Shown piece after piece: positions 6,434 through 13,813 of a DNA stretch of 15,681 nucleotides. Source of the DNA: an uncultured Lachnospiraceae bacterium (GTDB taxonomy: Bacteria; Bacillota; Clostridia; Lachnospirales; Lachnospiraceae); contig CAJTKA010000055.1 of assembly GCA_910576815.1 (NCBI GenBank), positions 1 through 15,681 on the forward strand, given 5' to 3'. Below the pieces are notes generated by a model. It was not told the origin of the DNA. It made no database searches and saw only the letters and a program-made list of their open reading frames with translations. Within the stretch, counting starts at the first letter, position 1, and each line of letters opens with the position of its first letter. Position numbers and translations under genes: made by a program.

Positions 6434-7195
6434 TCATAAATACTTTTCTATTGTCCCCTGTTCAATCACCTTTTTCCCAATCAACGTAATCGCCTGCTTT
6501 GAACAAATATTGATACAGCGATAGCACATTGTGCATCTTTCTTCCGCCACCGCCCTGCCTTCCTCTATTCTCAGATTTTTCATCGGGCATGAATCTGCGC
6601 ATTTACCGCATCCGATACATTTAGAGGAATCAACCGTTAACCTGTCAGAATAGTTCCGCGTCTTATGATAAAAATAAATCCGCTGTCCAAATAATCCCGC
6701 CATGCGATACCAAAATCCAATCCCTTCCTGCGACGGCTTTCCATCTTTGATATCGCGCACAGCTTTATGAATCTTTTGCTCCGCCAGCTGAACCAGCTTT
6801 TTGTTCTTTTCCGGCGAACGTTTTAGTGCCGCCACATCCGCTATACTGTCGGGCATTTTAAGGTGGAGCCCGCCAATCACTTGTGCACCGTACTTTTGCA
6901 ATCTGCGTCCCAGCGTTCCTGCTCCGTCTCCGCTGAATAATCCCATCGTTGCTATGATAAATACTTTTTTACCCTGCCACAAATTCGGATTATTATCAAT
7001 GAAATCTTTGACCATTTTAGGAAGATTGCTGTACTGTACCGAATAGGCAAAAACCAATTTATCCGTCGCTTTAATATATTCAACAACAGCGGCATCCTCA
7101 AGCGAATACGCCTTCGCCGCTTTGTCATATTCTTGCAGAAATACTTCCACTGCATATCTGGAATTTCCTGTTCCGCTGAAATAAATTCCTGTCAT
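6434..7195 (-). CDS. EFR1-type flavodoxin/ferredoxin fusion protein
   Basis: This is a 253-residue cytoplasmic electron-transfer protein. The N-terminal flavodoxin-like domain has the phosphate-binding loop FSGTGNSRY (6-14) for FMN and later TMGLFSGDGAG. The C-terminus holds two [4Fe-4S] ferredoxin motifs: CIGCGKCADSC (Cys 193, 196, 199, 203) and CTMCYRCINIC (Cys 221, 224, 227, 231). This domain order matches the EFR1-family ferrodoxins common in anaerobic Clostridia. The start is the ATG at 7195, directly before TGIYFSGTGNS; AAGGAAAG lies just upstream, and a longer frame to 7246 would overlap the HAD gene. It begins 26 nt after the HAD stop, so the two are probably co-transcribed. The redox partner is unknown. 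Confidence 0.9.
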   Translation of the reverse strand: MTGIYFSGTGNSRYAVEVFLQEYDKAAKAYSLEDAAVVEYIKATDKLVFAYSVQYSNLPKMVKDFIDNNPNLWQGKKVFIIATMGLFSGDGAGTLGRRLQKYGAQVIGGLHLKMPDSIADVAALKRSPEKNKKLVQLAEQKIHKAVRDIKDGKPSQEGIGFWYRMAGLFGQRIYFYHKTRNYSDRLTVDSSKCIGCGKCADSCPMKNLRIEEGRAVAEERCTMCYRCINICSKQAITLIGKKVIEQGTIEKYL

Positions 7196-7221
7196 TCTAT
7201 TCTTTCCTTTTTGTAATTCAT

Positions 7222-7992
7222 TTACAGAATGTTTCTCTCGATCCACACCGCCACCCCATCCTCATCATTGGAAAGCGTCACCTCATCCGCAACATCCTTC
7301 ACTTCCTGAATCGCATTGGAAACGGCAACTCCCGTCCCACAAATCTGCAGCATTTCCCTATCATTCAAATCATCGCCAAATGACACGATATCCGCAAGCG
7401 ATATGCCTAATACTTCCGTCAAAGCGTGGATTGCCTGAATCTTGCCCGACCCTTCCGGTAAAAAGGCATACCAGTTTTCACCCCGATAACATTGTAAGCG
7501 GCATCTATTTTTCTCTGCAATCTTCACTGCGATATCGCCATCGGAAAGCTCCGCTACGATCTTATTTGCTCGACAGGATAACGGTTTACTATAATCATAA
7601 TAAACTGCCTTATGTAATTTTTCGGATTCCGCAATATGAAGGCTGTTCCACAAGACCTGACGCCCCGCCGCGACTGTGATCTCTGTTTTAGGATCATATT
7701 GCAGTAAATCCTGTACGATACTATTTGCCATAGCTGCATCCATACTGCTGCTGTAAATTTCTTCACCAAACCGATGAATAAGCGTTCCGTCCGTTGTGAT
7801 CTCATAATCAGGTTTCAGTTCCTCAATGTAGCGTTCCGCGCCGATCCAGTATCTTGCAGTGGCAATTACCACCAAAATGCCGCGGTCCTGACATTGTTTT
7901 AGAACCTTTTTGGTATAATCCGATATACTGCCATCTGAGCGGAGGAGCGTTTTATCGAGGTCTGTCAAAAACATTTTCGGGTTCATGTGCAT
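7222..7992 (-). CDS. Cof-type HAD-superfamily hydrolase
   Basis: This is a 256-residue phosphatase-like protein. HAD motif I is DLDKT (nucleophile D11, acid D13), motif II contains ATAR, and motif IV is SFGDDLNDREML, the metal-binding acid cluster. The C2-type cap in the middle and the total length fit the Cof/YidA group, which dephosphorylate sugar phosphates, FMN or related metabolites. The start is ATG 7992, with a second ATG at 7986; the ribosome site (AAGAAAGAAG) is weak. The start codon lies only about 11 nt past the T-run of the upstream terminator, so there is almost no room for its own promoter. Its partner is the EFR1 gene downstream. Confidence 0.9.
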   Translation of the reverse strand: MHMNPKMFLTDLDKTLLRSDGSISDYTKKVLKQCQDRGILVVIATARYWIGAERYIEELKPDYEITTDGTLIHRFGEEIYSSSMDAAMANSIVQDLLQYDPKTEITVAAGRQVLWNSLHIAESEKLHKAVYYDYSKPLSCRANKIVAELSDGDIAVKIAEKNRCRLQCYRGENWYAFLPEGSGKIQAIHALTEVLGISLADIVSFGDDLNDREMLQICGTGVAVSNAIQEVKDVADEVTLSNDEDGVAVWIERNIL

Positions 7993-8003
7993 TCTTCTTT
8001 CTT

Positions 8004-8036
8004 AATAAAATCAGGGGCTCCATAATGGAACCCCTG
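8004..8036 (-). terminator. Intrinsic terminator after the Rpn-family gene
   Basis: Arms at 8027-8036 and 8012-8021 pair over ten positions on the - strand transcript (CAGGGGUUCC with GGAGCCCCUG, one wobble) around an ATTAT loop. ATTTTATT follows. It is four nt past the TAA of the restored nuclease frame. The arms match those at 4418-4442 exactly. Confidence 0.8.
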
Positions 8037-8040
8037 TAAT

Positions 8041-8819
8041 TTATGCCAACTCATACACTTCCGCTTCCGCCTTCGCATATTCCTCCTCGGTATATTCCAA
8101 ATCAAAAATTGCATCCTTGTCGTAACCTTTCCGAATCATTTTAATCAAAATTTCGTTGCGCTCCTCGGCACGCCCCTCATCTACTAACTTCTTCACAATA
8201 TCACACACCCACCGGCACCTCCCTCCGTGGTTTTTAATTCCCTCACACGCTTTGATATAGCGGGAAACTCTTTGTGATCAACTATCTCCCGTTGAATGAA
8301 GCACTCCATAAGGTCAGAAACCTTCGAGCCATCCTTTATCTTGGTATTGACATACACTTCGTACAAGCCATCGTCCACGAGTTCACCCGTCTCCCGAATT
8401 ACCTTATCTACATGGTATATCGTATGCGCACCGCCGATAAAGTCATGCTCTGAGATATAAACCATGTAAAGGTCCAAAATCCTTTCAAAACGTTCTCCGA
8501 CATCCGAGTCTTTCACAGTTATACTCGATGCATTGAAACGTACCCGCCTGAAATGATCGTCATCATCCGCCCTTTGAACTTCTATGTTACACTTTTTCCC
8601 ATTTCCAAGAGTACATAAGGCATCCAATCTCACAGATCTTCCGTAAATATTTCGTTTACTACTCTGCACCACCACGTCAAAAACCGTAAGCTCATCTTCT
8701 CCTAAAATGACCTGCAGTATTTCTTGGCATGCCTCCTTGTCCTCAACAAATACTTCAAAAAATACATCGTCAATGAGACGAAACTCCCTGACTCTGGCAA
8801 TCTTTTCTTCTGCTGTCAT
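8041..8819 (-). pseudogene. Rpn/PD-(D/E)XK nuclease-family 'transposase' gene, frameshifted
   Basis: The N-terminal frame (8819-8193, 208 residues) begins MTAEEKIARVREF and carries the PD-(D/E)XK elements: D66 in RLDALC and E80-V-Q82 in NIEVQ. It runs into an abnormal tail, GGCVIL, and stops. In another frame, 8207-8041 encodes the expected C-terminus: CDIVKKLVDEGRAEE, then an Ile-rich helix, then YTEEEYAKAEAEVYELA and a stop. One missing base near 8208, within GGTGGGTGTGTGAT, explains the break: restoring an A would give GG-M-CDIVKK. The repaired protein would be about 259 residues. Families like this are recombination-promoting nucleases spread in many copies through Clostridia. It has its own promoter and terminator. 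The truncated form keeps all visible catalytic residues, so it may still be active; a sequencing error is possible. Confidence 0.82.
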
Positions 8820-8840
8820 ACTTCCTTTTTCTTTCCGTAA

Positions 8841-8869
8841 ATTATAGCATCATAACCGATTCTGCGCAA
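8841..8869 (-). promoter_or_regulatory. Sigma-A-type promoter of the Rpn-family gene
   Basis: On the - strand, TTGCGC (8869-8864) and TATAAT (8846-8841) are separated by exactly 17 nt, with TGC just before the -10 (an extended -10). The start ATG at 8819 is 22 nt past the -10, behind AAGGAAG. The promoter lies between the small upstream gene and the nuclease gene. Confidence 0.65.
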
Positions 8870-8877
8870 TAAAAATA

Positions 8878-9051
8878 CTAATTCTCCAACCCCTTATTGA
8901 TCCTTGCCTTGATCTTCTCAATCTTTTTCAATGCTTCTTCCGTTTTCTGGGATGTTATCAGTTCTTCTACTTCCTCCCAATTTTCAAGCTGTCCCCGCAA
9001 ATTATCTTTCCATTGATTATCTGTCATTCCCATGGTTTCCTCCATCTCCAT
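8878..9051 (-). CDS. Small charged helical protein, function unknown
   Basis: This is a 57-residue protein with no family I can name. After MEMEETMGMTDNQWKDNLR it is dense in Glu and Lys (WEEVEELITSQ, EEALKKIEKIKARINKGLEN) and should form one or two amphipathic helices, perhaps a helical hairpin or coiled coil. There is no signal peptide, Cys or membrane segment. The ATG at 9051 has AAGGAGG eight nt upstream; ATG 9033 (GGAGG five nt upstream) and 9027 are alternatives. A strong promoter within a long palindrome precedes it, so expression is probably substantial and regulated. It may be linked to the nuclease gene 58 nt downstream, but that gene has its own promoter. Confidence 0.65.
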   Translation of the reverse strand: MEMEETMGMTDNQWKDNLRGQLENWEEVEELITSQKTEEALKKIEKIKARINKGLEN

Positions 9052-9069
9052 CTCCCTTCCCTCCTTCCA

Positions 9070-9114
9070 CACATTGCGCTTTGCTTACCCTGATTATAAG
9101 CAAAGCACGATGTG
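9070..9114. promoter_or_regulatory. Long palindrome over the small gene's promoter (candidate operator)
   Basis: CACATTGCGCTTTGCTTA (9070-9087) and TAAGCAAAGCACGATGTG (9097-9114) are inverted arms of 18 bp that match at 16 positions; the inner 10 bp are perfect. The centre is near 9092, at the edge of the -10 hexamer. The palindrome therefore covers the spacer, the -10 and the probable transcription start. That is the layout of a repressor operator. As an alternative it could be a factor-dependent or T-less terminator for the FHA gene upstream, but no T-run follows on either strand. Confidence 0.6.
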
Positions 9115-9121
9115 CGGTCAA
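9093..9121 (-). promoter_or_regulatory. Strong sigma-A-type promoter of the small helical-protein gene
   Basis: On the - strand, TTGACC (9121-9116) and a perfect TATAAT (9098-9093) are exactly 17 nt apart. A second TTGACC lies seven nt further upstream. The predicted start is near 9086, about 35 nt before the ATG at 9051. Confidence 0.75.
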
Positions 9122-9151
9122 GGGTCAATTTTTATTCGAAATTCCCCTTTC

Positions 9152-10555
9152 TTATCGAAAACAGTAATTCAAATTTCCAAACCGTATCTCATCCCCTGGC
9201 TCGATTTCCACCGTCTCCTGCGGCTGCATCCTCAGCCCGTTTCGGTAAGTTCCGTTGGTGGAGTTCATATCGACCAGCATGACCCTGTCACCCACCTTTT
9301 CAAAGCGCGCGTGGATGCGGCTTACGGAGTCATCCGCCAGCGCGAAGTCCACACAGCCTGCCATTTTCCCTACAGTATAGGGAAATTTATTTAATGTAAT
9401 ATGTTTCTTATTCTTTTTATCAAGCGCATATAATTTATATTCAATTGTCTGTGCACTGTCAAAAAAGACGGTATCTGCACAATCCCCCATTTCCTGTGTT
9501 TGCATTGGCATCTGCGGTGCTGCATTTTTGATTGGCGCAACCAGGTTGATCTCCATTTGTCTACTCAACACCTGTTCCAAAGAAATGTCTGTCTGGTCCG
9601 CTTGGCAAAAACTTTCCTCACCTGGAAACGGTTTCGCATTTTCCATTTCCCGTTTTGGCTTGATTTCCCGCACACCGCCCCTGACGGTGCCGATCACCCC
9701 TACCAACAGACAAACGATAAGCAAACCGCCGCAGCCAAGAAGCGTCATCACCTCTTGATCTGCCAGCTCATAGAAACCATAAATATATGCGATCCCAACG
9801 ATCCCCAAAACAGAACAAAGCGACAGTGCCGGATAGAAAAAGTTCTTCTTTTTTGCGGGCGCAAACGCTTTCTCCTCAAATAAATTGCTCTCACCTTCCT
9901 CCGCATTCTCCGCAGGAAACCCTGGCGCAAACACCGAGGCAGCTGTCTCCGCTTCAGAATCGGCTGGCGAGGCCGGAAATGCCACGACTTTCGCTATTTC
10001 CCTCTCCGCCGCTGTCTCCTCACCTTCACTTAAAAGCAGCAGTGCATCCTGCAGGGAAAAACTGCTCCCCTCCATTCTCTCATAAATGGTATAAACAGCA
10101 TTTGCAAGCTTCTCATCCCTGCCGTCTAAATGCTCCAACAGAAAATCCATCAGCGCTTCATAGGGCTTGTCCGTCTCATAATCAGGATAATAAAGTCCGA
10201 CATATTTTTGATGAGACATATCATAATAAATATACTCCGGCAAAAGCACCAAATGGGATTCCTCCATAAAACAATCCCCCAACCCGCAGTAAATTCCATA
10301 AAGCTGCTCAAACAGCTCCCTGATCTGCTGCGCAGTCATCTTTCTGTCCCGATACAGTCCTTCCAGCGTTGCGCGGGAGCTGATATCATAATAAAAATAA
10401 CTTTCACCGTTAATATGCCGCAGGGAACAGCGCAGGATCCCCTCTATCCGCCCGGACGTAAGCAGCCTGCATTGATAACTGGTTCCCGCCTGCTGCCCAC
10501 AGCGCAGTATCATATAATTATGTTTGTAATCCCTAAAATATCTTGCTTCCAGCAT
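9152..10555 (-). CDS. DUF6382-FHA domain membrane protein of the pilus operon
   Basis: This is a 467-residue protein with four parts. Residues 1-175 match the DUF6382 type (MLEARYFRDYKHNYMIL start). A Glu/Ala-rich linker (about 176-232) follows, then two TM helices (about 240-262 and 268-292). A second linker leads to a C-terminal FHA domain (about 391-463) with intact phosphothreonine-binding residues: S412, R413 and H415 (SRIH) and NSTNGTYRNG (431-440). Both ends should face the cytoplasm. FHA domains bind phosphothreonine, so the protein may tie the pilus machine to a Ser/Thr kinase (inference; no kinase in the window). AGGAG lies nine nt before the ATG. It is the last gene of the operon. 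Confidence 0.87.
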   Translation of the reverse strand: MLEARYFRDYKHNYMILRCGQQAGTSYQCRLLTSGRIEGILRCSLRHINGESYFYYDISSRATLEGLYRDRKMTAQQIRELFEQLYGIYCGLGDCFMEESHLVLLPEYIYYDMSHQKYVGLYYPDYETDKPYEALMDFLLEHLDGRDEKLANAVYTIYERMEGSSFSLQDALLLLSEGEETAAEREIAKVVAFPASPADSEAETAASVFAPGFPAENAEEGESNLFEEKAFAPAKKKNFFYPALSLCSVLGIVGIAYIYGFYELADQEVMTLLGCGGLLIVCLLVGVIGTVRGGVREIKPKREMENAKPFPGEESFCQADQTDISLEQVLSRQMEINLVAPIKNAAPQMPMQTQEMGDCADTVFFDSAQTIEYKLYALDKKNKKHITLNKFPYTVGKMAGCVDFALADDSVSRIHARFEKVGDRVMLVDMNSTNGTYRNGLRMQPQETVEIEPGDEIRFGNLNYCFR

Positions 10556-10579
10556 TGTATGTTCTCCTATCGATTCCTG

Positions 10580-11026
10580 TCAGTTTCTCAACAAACTCCC
10601 GACAAATCTGCACTTCCGTATGATTTTTGTGGGATTGGCAATCTGCGCTTTGGCGCGTGTCGTAATCTTCCAGCCTGCCTCCCCGTGCATGGTAAAAACC
10701 TGTCGGATCGGCACCTTCACCTGACACTCCCCCGTGACACTGGTGGTATTGCCATTTTTATCAACGGTTCCTTTCACCTTTCCCACGCCAAAGTATTTCT
10801 TTCCGAACTGCTTTTGCATATTCGCGTTTATGTACGGCACTACCTGCTTTTCATCCTTTTGAATGCTCCCCTTAAAACAGACGGTGTAAGCGTCCTGAAA
10901 GAGTACACATTTATCATAGGTATAAAACGACAGGTAGATCAAAAGCACAAAGACAAACATCGTCCAGGTAATCAAAAAAGTAGCTTCCAGCGTCATATAC
11001 CCTTTCGCGCTTTTTTTCAAAAACAT
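10580..11026 (-). CDS. TadE-like pseudopilin
   Basis: This is a 148-residue minor pilin-like protein. It starts MFLKKSAKGYMTLEATFLI: a short basic leader, then G9, then a mature end with Glu at +5 (E14) and a hydrophobic helix (about 16-36). This is the pattern cut by prepilin peptidases. The remaining 110 or so residues would lie outside the membrane. I chose ATG 11026, which puts the leader directly before the cleavage site; a longer frame to 11062 adds GNGGYVM and other residues unlike a leader. The start overlaps the peptidase gene by 10 nt. It probably joins the base or tip of the Tad pilus. Confidence 0.78.
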   Translation of the reverse strand: MFLKKSAKGYMTLEATFLITWTMFVFVLLIYLSFYTYDKCVLFQDAYTVCFKGSIQKDEKQVVPYINANMQKQFGKKYFGVGKVKGTVDKNGNTTSVTGECQVKVPIRQVFTMHGEAGWKITTRAKAQIANPTKIIRKCRFVGSLLRN

Positions 11027-11439
11027 AACATAACCCCCATTCCCAAAAGGAGAAACGGGCAAAACGGAATTTCCCTATCCCTCTGAATCTTTCGAAATGC
11101 AAGCAAGACGAGCGCCGCCATCGACTCGATCAAAAGCCCGGCTAACAGGATGAAAAAACAACGGGGAAGATCCAGAAACAACCCGATCATCAAAAGCACC
11201 CAGCCGTCCCCGTAACCCACCTTTTCCCTCGTGACAAAACTCAGCAGCCAAAACACCGCACCGGGCGCCAAAGACAACGCCACCGACGGCAGACTTATCT
11301 CCCCCATCACGCCTCCCATTCGAAGACAAACTGCAGTCATCATTCCCAGCCACACCGCCGCCAACGGGATCTGTTTCTGCAGACCGTCAAAAACAGCACA
11401 GACGGCTAGAAAGAAAAACAATAAAATCTCTACCCACAT
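11017..11439 (-). CDS. Type IV prepilin peptidase (A24 family, TadV/CpaA-like)
   Basis: This is a 140-residue polytopic membrane aspartyl protease that cuts leader peptides from prepilins. The two catalytic Asp are visible: D18 in VFDGLQKQIP and D78 in the GxGD motif GYGDGW. It has about five or six TM helices and lacks the cysteine-rich methyltransferase domain of the longer PilD type, as is usual for Tad loci. The start overlaps the preceding TadE-like gene by 10 nt, and the stop overlaps the next TadE-like gene by 10 nt, which implies translational coupling. Likely substrates are the Flp pilin and two TadE-like proteins of this operon. Confidence 0.88.
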   Translation of the reverse strand: MWVEILLFFFLAVCAVFDGLQKQIPLAAVWLGMMTAVCLRMGGVMGEISLPSVALSLAPGAVFWLLSFVTREKVGYGDGWVLLMIGLFLDLPRCFFILLAGLLIESMAALVLLAFRKIQRDREIPFCPFLLLGMGVMLCF

Positions 11440-12359
11440 TTAGAACACCTTCCCCTTCCGCCGACTTGTGAAAGCGGCACCGTATAAATCGTGCGCTTTA
11501 GCCCCGGGCAATTTAATTGGCTGTGATAGCTGCTGCCGTAATGGGTGATATACACCTCGCCCTCCGGAAATGCACCGCACAAGCCGCAGGGCGCATACTT
11601 TGCCCCCGCTTCATTTCTCTGGTTTTTTACTGCTCCCACAGGCACCGCCTCCACCGACGGATTCAAATAGGTACAGTCTCTGTTCAGATGGTAAACCGTT
11701 CCCGTCTCAGTGATAAACACCATCGGGTCCTCCGCCGTCATATCGCTCACCGAGCCTGAGGCATCATACCCCGTCCATGCCTTTGCATAATAACGCTGTG
11801 ACATACGAAACCCGTCAAAGCCCAGCAGATCCACAAAGGGTTTTACACGATAGCTCACCTGCAGATCAATGATATCGCCCTCCTCCATCACGGAGGATCC
11901 TGCAAAGGACAAACCGCCAGCACCGCCTTTTACACAGGAATCAGAGAGATAGCTGCTCCCAACACCGGCAATCACCTGCCCTCTGGCATATGCACTGCTC
12001 CATGCTACGCTGGCAAGTCCCTCCGGCAGCACGCCGCCCACCGTGTTCTCATAACTATAGCCCGCAAATGCCATCTTATTCCCCACCTGATGCAGCACCG
12101 CACCGATCCTGCTCTGCGTACCGATGATATTTACCGCAAACAGTATATTCAGCACCACAAACAGAAAGAAAGGCAGAGCAAAAGCTGCTTCCAGCGTCAT
12201 AGATCCTCTCTTACGGGAGAAGATAAGAGATGCCCTCTTTGCAAATTGCATGACAAAAGAATATATTTGACTATCTTGATATGTTTCAAGACCTGCCCGG
12301 AGAGAATGTGCTGTCGTTTTATTAGGATGTTTTAAGTTTCCAAGTCGTAAAAAGGGCAT
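11430..12359 (-). CDS. TadE-like pseudopilin with duplicated His/Cys metal-site-like tail
   Basis: This is a 309-residue protein. A pilin-like signature sits at 49-80: RKRGSMTLEAAFALPFF, with G52 as the cleavage site and E57 at +5, followed by a hydrophobic helix. The 48-residue leader is unusually long; the ATG at 12359 is favoured by GGGAGG nine nt upstream, while an in-frame ATG at 12251 lacks a ribosome site. The C-terminal 90 residues hold two copies of H-x4-C ... C-x2-C: H224, C229, C258 and C261, then H279, C284, C305 and C308. Each could bind one Zn ion. Each unit starts VYHLNRDC- or YHSQLNC-like, similar to short Ada-like metal-binding tails (inference). It lies 17 nt after the DUF5702 gene. 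Confidence 0.8.
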   Translation of the reverse strand: MPFLRLGNLKHPNKTTAHSLRAGLETYQDSQIYSFVMQFAKRASLIFSRKRGSMTLEAAFALPFFLFVVLNILFAVNIIGTQSRIGAVLHQVGNKMAFAGYSYENTVGGVLPEGLASVAWSSAYARGQVIAGVGSSYLSDSCVKGGAGGLSFAGSSVMEEGDIIDLQVSYRVKPFVDLLGFDGFRMSQRYYAKAWTGYDASGSVSDMTAEDPMVFITETGTVYHLNRDCTYLNPSVEAVPVGAVKNQRNEAGAKYAPCGLCGAFPEGEVYITHYGSSYHSQLNCPGLKRTIYTVPLSQVGGRGRCSKCG

Positions 12360-12376
12360 CTCTTATCGCCTCCCGT

Positions 12377-13813
12377 TCAATAAAATCCATAGCATCTGGT
12401 CATCTCATAGGAATATCCGAAACGGCTGCTCACGGATGTCCTCGCCAAAAAAGAATCAAAACACGCATCCATCCGAAATGCCGCATTACCGGGCGTTTGA
12501 CGGATATCCATCTCCATGATGTCTATGGCGCGTTCCGTCCTTATTTCTGCATTCTGCAAAAACAGCATGATCTGTAAATATTCCTTGTAATTCAGCCCCG
12601 TTCCGCCCTCGTCCTGTTTCAGGCTCCCACGCGCGTCTTTGATACAGCTGATCCCCGTCTTCCAGTCGGCTGCTGTCTTCCATAGCGGCACCCTTCCGCC
12701 GCTAAACAGCGTTTTGACGTCCTGCAGACTCTCCACATACGCCCATGCAAAGAGGATCAGATATTTGACAGGCTCCATCAGCGCAGGCATCAGTATCACC
12801 GCCGAGAGCACTGCTGCCATTGCCTGTGCTTCCGCCATTTTAGCGCTGTCCGTAAGAATATAGAGTACATTTGCCACTTCCCGCCACATAAGCAGCCTCT
12901 TTGCCACCTGCTCCAAATTCTGCCAGTCCGTATCTTGTCCCATCAATAGATATTCGATCTGGTACTTCATCAGCGATTTATCCAGTTCATCTCCATAGAA
13001 ACCGCATTTCTCAAACAGGTAGGTCTGAAAAACCAGTTCATTGGCTGCGCCGCCTGCTTCCACCGCTTCCGCGCACAACCCCGACCCCTGCAGCCTTCCC
13101 GAACGATGAGACAAATAACTCCCCAGGTCGACCTTTACCGCAGACACCGCAGAAGGATCCTCCAACACCAGATTTAGGACGCTGCTTCCCCTAACGGAAT
13201 TTACGGCATCGGCAGGATTATTTAAGGGCACTTCTTCAAATTTACCCTCCTCCACCTCCACCTCAGGCAGACCGATTGCCTCGATCTCTGCTTCGTACCC
13301 ACTTCGCATCGCACCCACATCCGTCGAGTCAAGCCCGAAACCCTGCAGCAGCCCGACATTTCCCGTTATCTTATCCAGAACTGCGCCAATCGGATAGTCA
13401 TTCATGTAATCCGTAACCTGACGTTTTAATACGGCACCGCCCCCATCCGAAGCAACGGAAAACTCTAAAATTTTGGCAAGCTCCACATTCATTGCCAAAA
13501 AATCTTTGCTGCCCAACATACGGTTTCCCTCTCCCGGCTCCAGGTTTTTCTGCATATAATTACGCAGATGTCCCTCCGTGTTCGCGATCGAAGGATGAGC
13601 CCCGCAATAGGAGGTATCCACAAACAACAAATCATACTGCTTCAAAAGCTCTCTGTGATATTCAGCCAAAACGGAATTCATACCGATATCCGTCACACAC
13701 TCAAATTTCATGCGGATGGCACTGATCCGTGCCCCTTCTATTACTGTGAATACAAGGGACAGGATCAGTGTGAGGGATAGGGATAGAAATACCGTTATGT
13801 ATCCCCGCCTCAT
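12377..13813 (-). CDS. DUF5702-type pilin-like membrane protein
   Basis: This is a 478-residue protein beginning MRRGYITVFLSLSLTLIL, with one N-terminal TM helix (about 5-26) and then VIEGARISAIRMK, the hallmark of DUF5702 proteins in clostridial Tad loci. The rest is mostly outside the membrane, apart from a hydrophobic stretch near 328-360. The start resembles a pilin leader (RRG then YITVF), but the +5 residue is Phe, not Glu. Its place corresponds to TadG-like minor components of other Tad systems (inference). The ATG overlaps the Flp pilin stop by 4 nt. Molecular role unknown. Confidence 0.8.
   Translation of the reverse strand: MRRGYITVFLSLSLTLILSLVFTVIEGARISAIRMKFECVTDIGMNSVLAEYHRELLKQYDLLFVDTSYCGAHPSIANTEGHLRNYMQKNLEPGEGNRMLGSKDFLAMNVELAKILEFSVASDGGGAVLKRQVTDYMNDYPIGAVLDKITGNVGLLQGFGLDSTDVGAMRSGYEAEIEAIGLPEVEVEEGKFEEVPLNNPADAVNSVRGSSVLNLVLEDPSAVSAVKVDLGSYLSHRSGRLQGSGLCAEAVEAGGAANELVFQTYLFEKCGFYGDELDKSLMKYQIEYLLMGQDTDWQNLEQVAKRLLMWREVANVLYILTDSAKMAEAQAMAAVLSAVILMPALMEPVKYLILFAWAYVESLQDVKTLFSGGRVPLWKTAADWKTGISCIKDARGSLKQDEGGTGLNYKEYLQIMLFLQNAEIRTERAIDIMEMDIRQTPGNAAFRMDACFDSFLARTSVSSRFGYSYEMTRCYGFY

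Noticed and set aside
8041..8819. Complete insertion sequence with transposase
   Set aside because: The family is named transposase in databases, but no terminal inverted repeats or target duplications are visible; it is a stand-alone Rpn-type gene.
9070..9114. Ordinary intrinsic terminator for the FHA gene
   Set aside because: No T-run follows, and the palindrome overlaps a near-consensus promoter; an operator explains it better, though not exclusively.
9787..10269. 160-codon + strand frame
   Set aside because: It is Pro/Ser/His-rich and antisense to the FHA protein linker; composition is typical of a shadow frame.
10130..11086. 318-codon open frame on the + strand
   Set aside because: It is antisense to the FHA and TadE-like genes, has no ribosome site, and its protein is rich in His, Ile and Pro with no domain; it is a shadow of the real genes.
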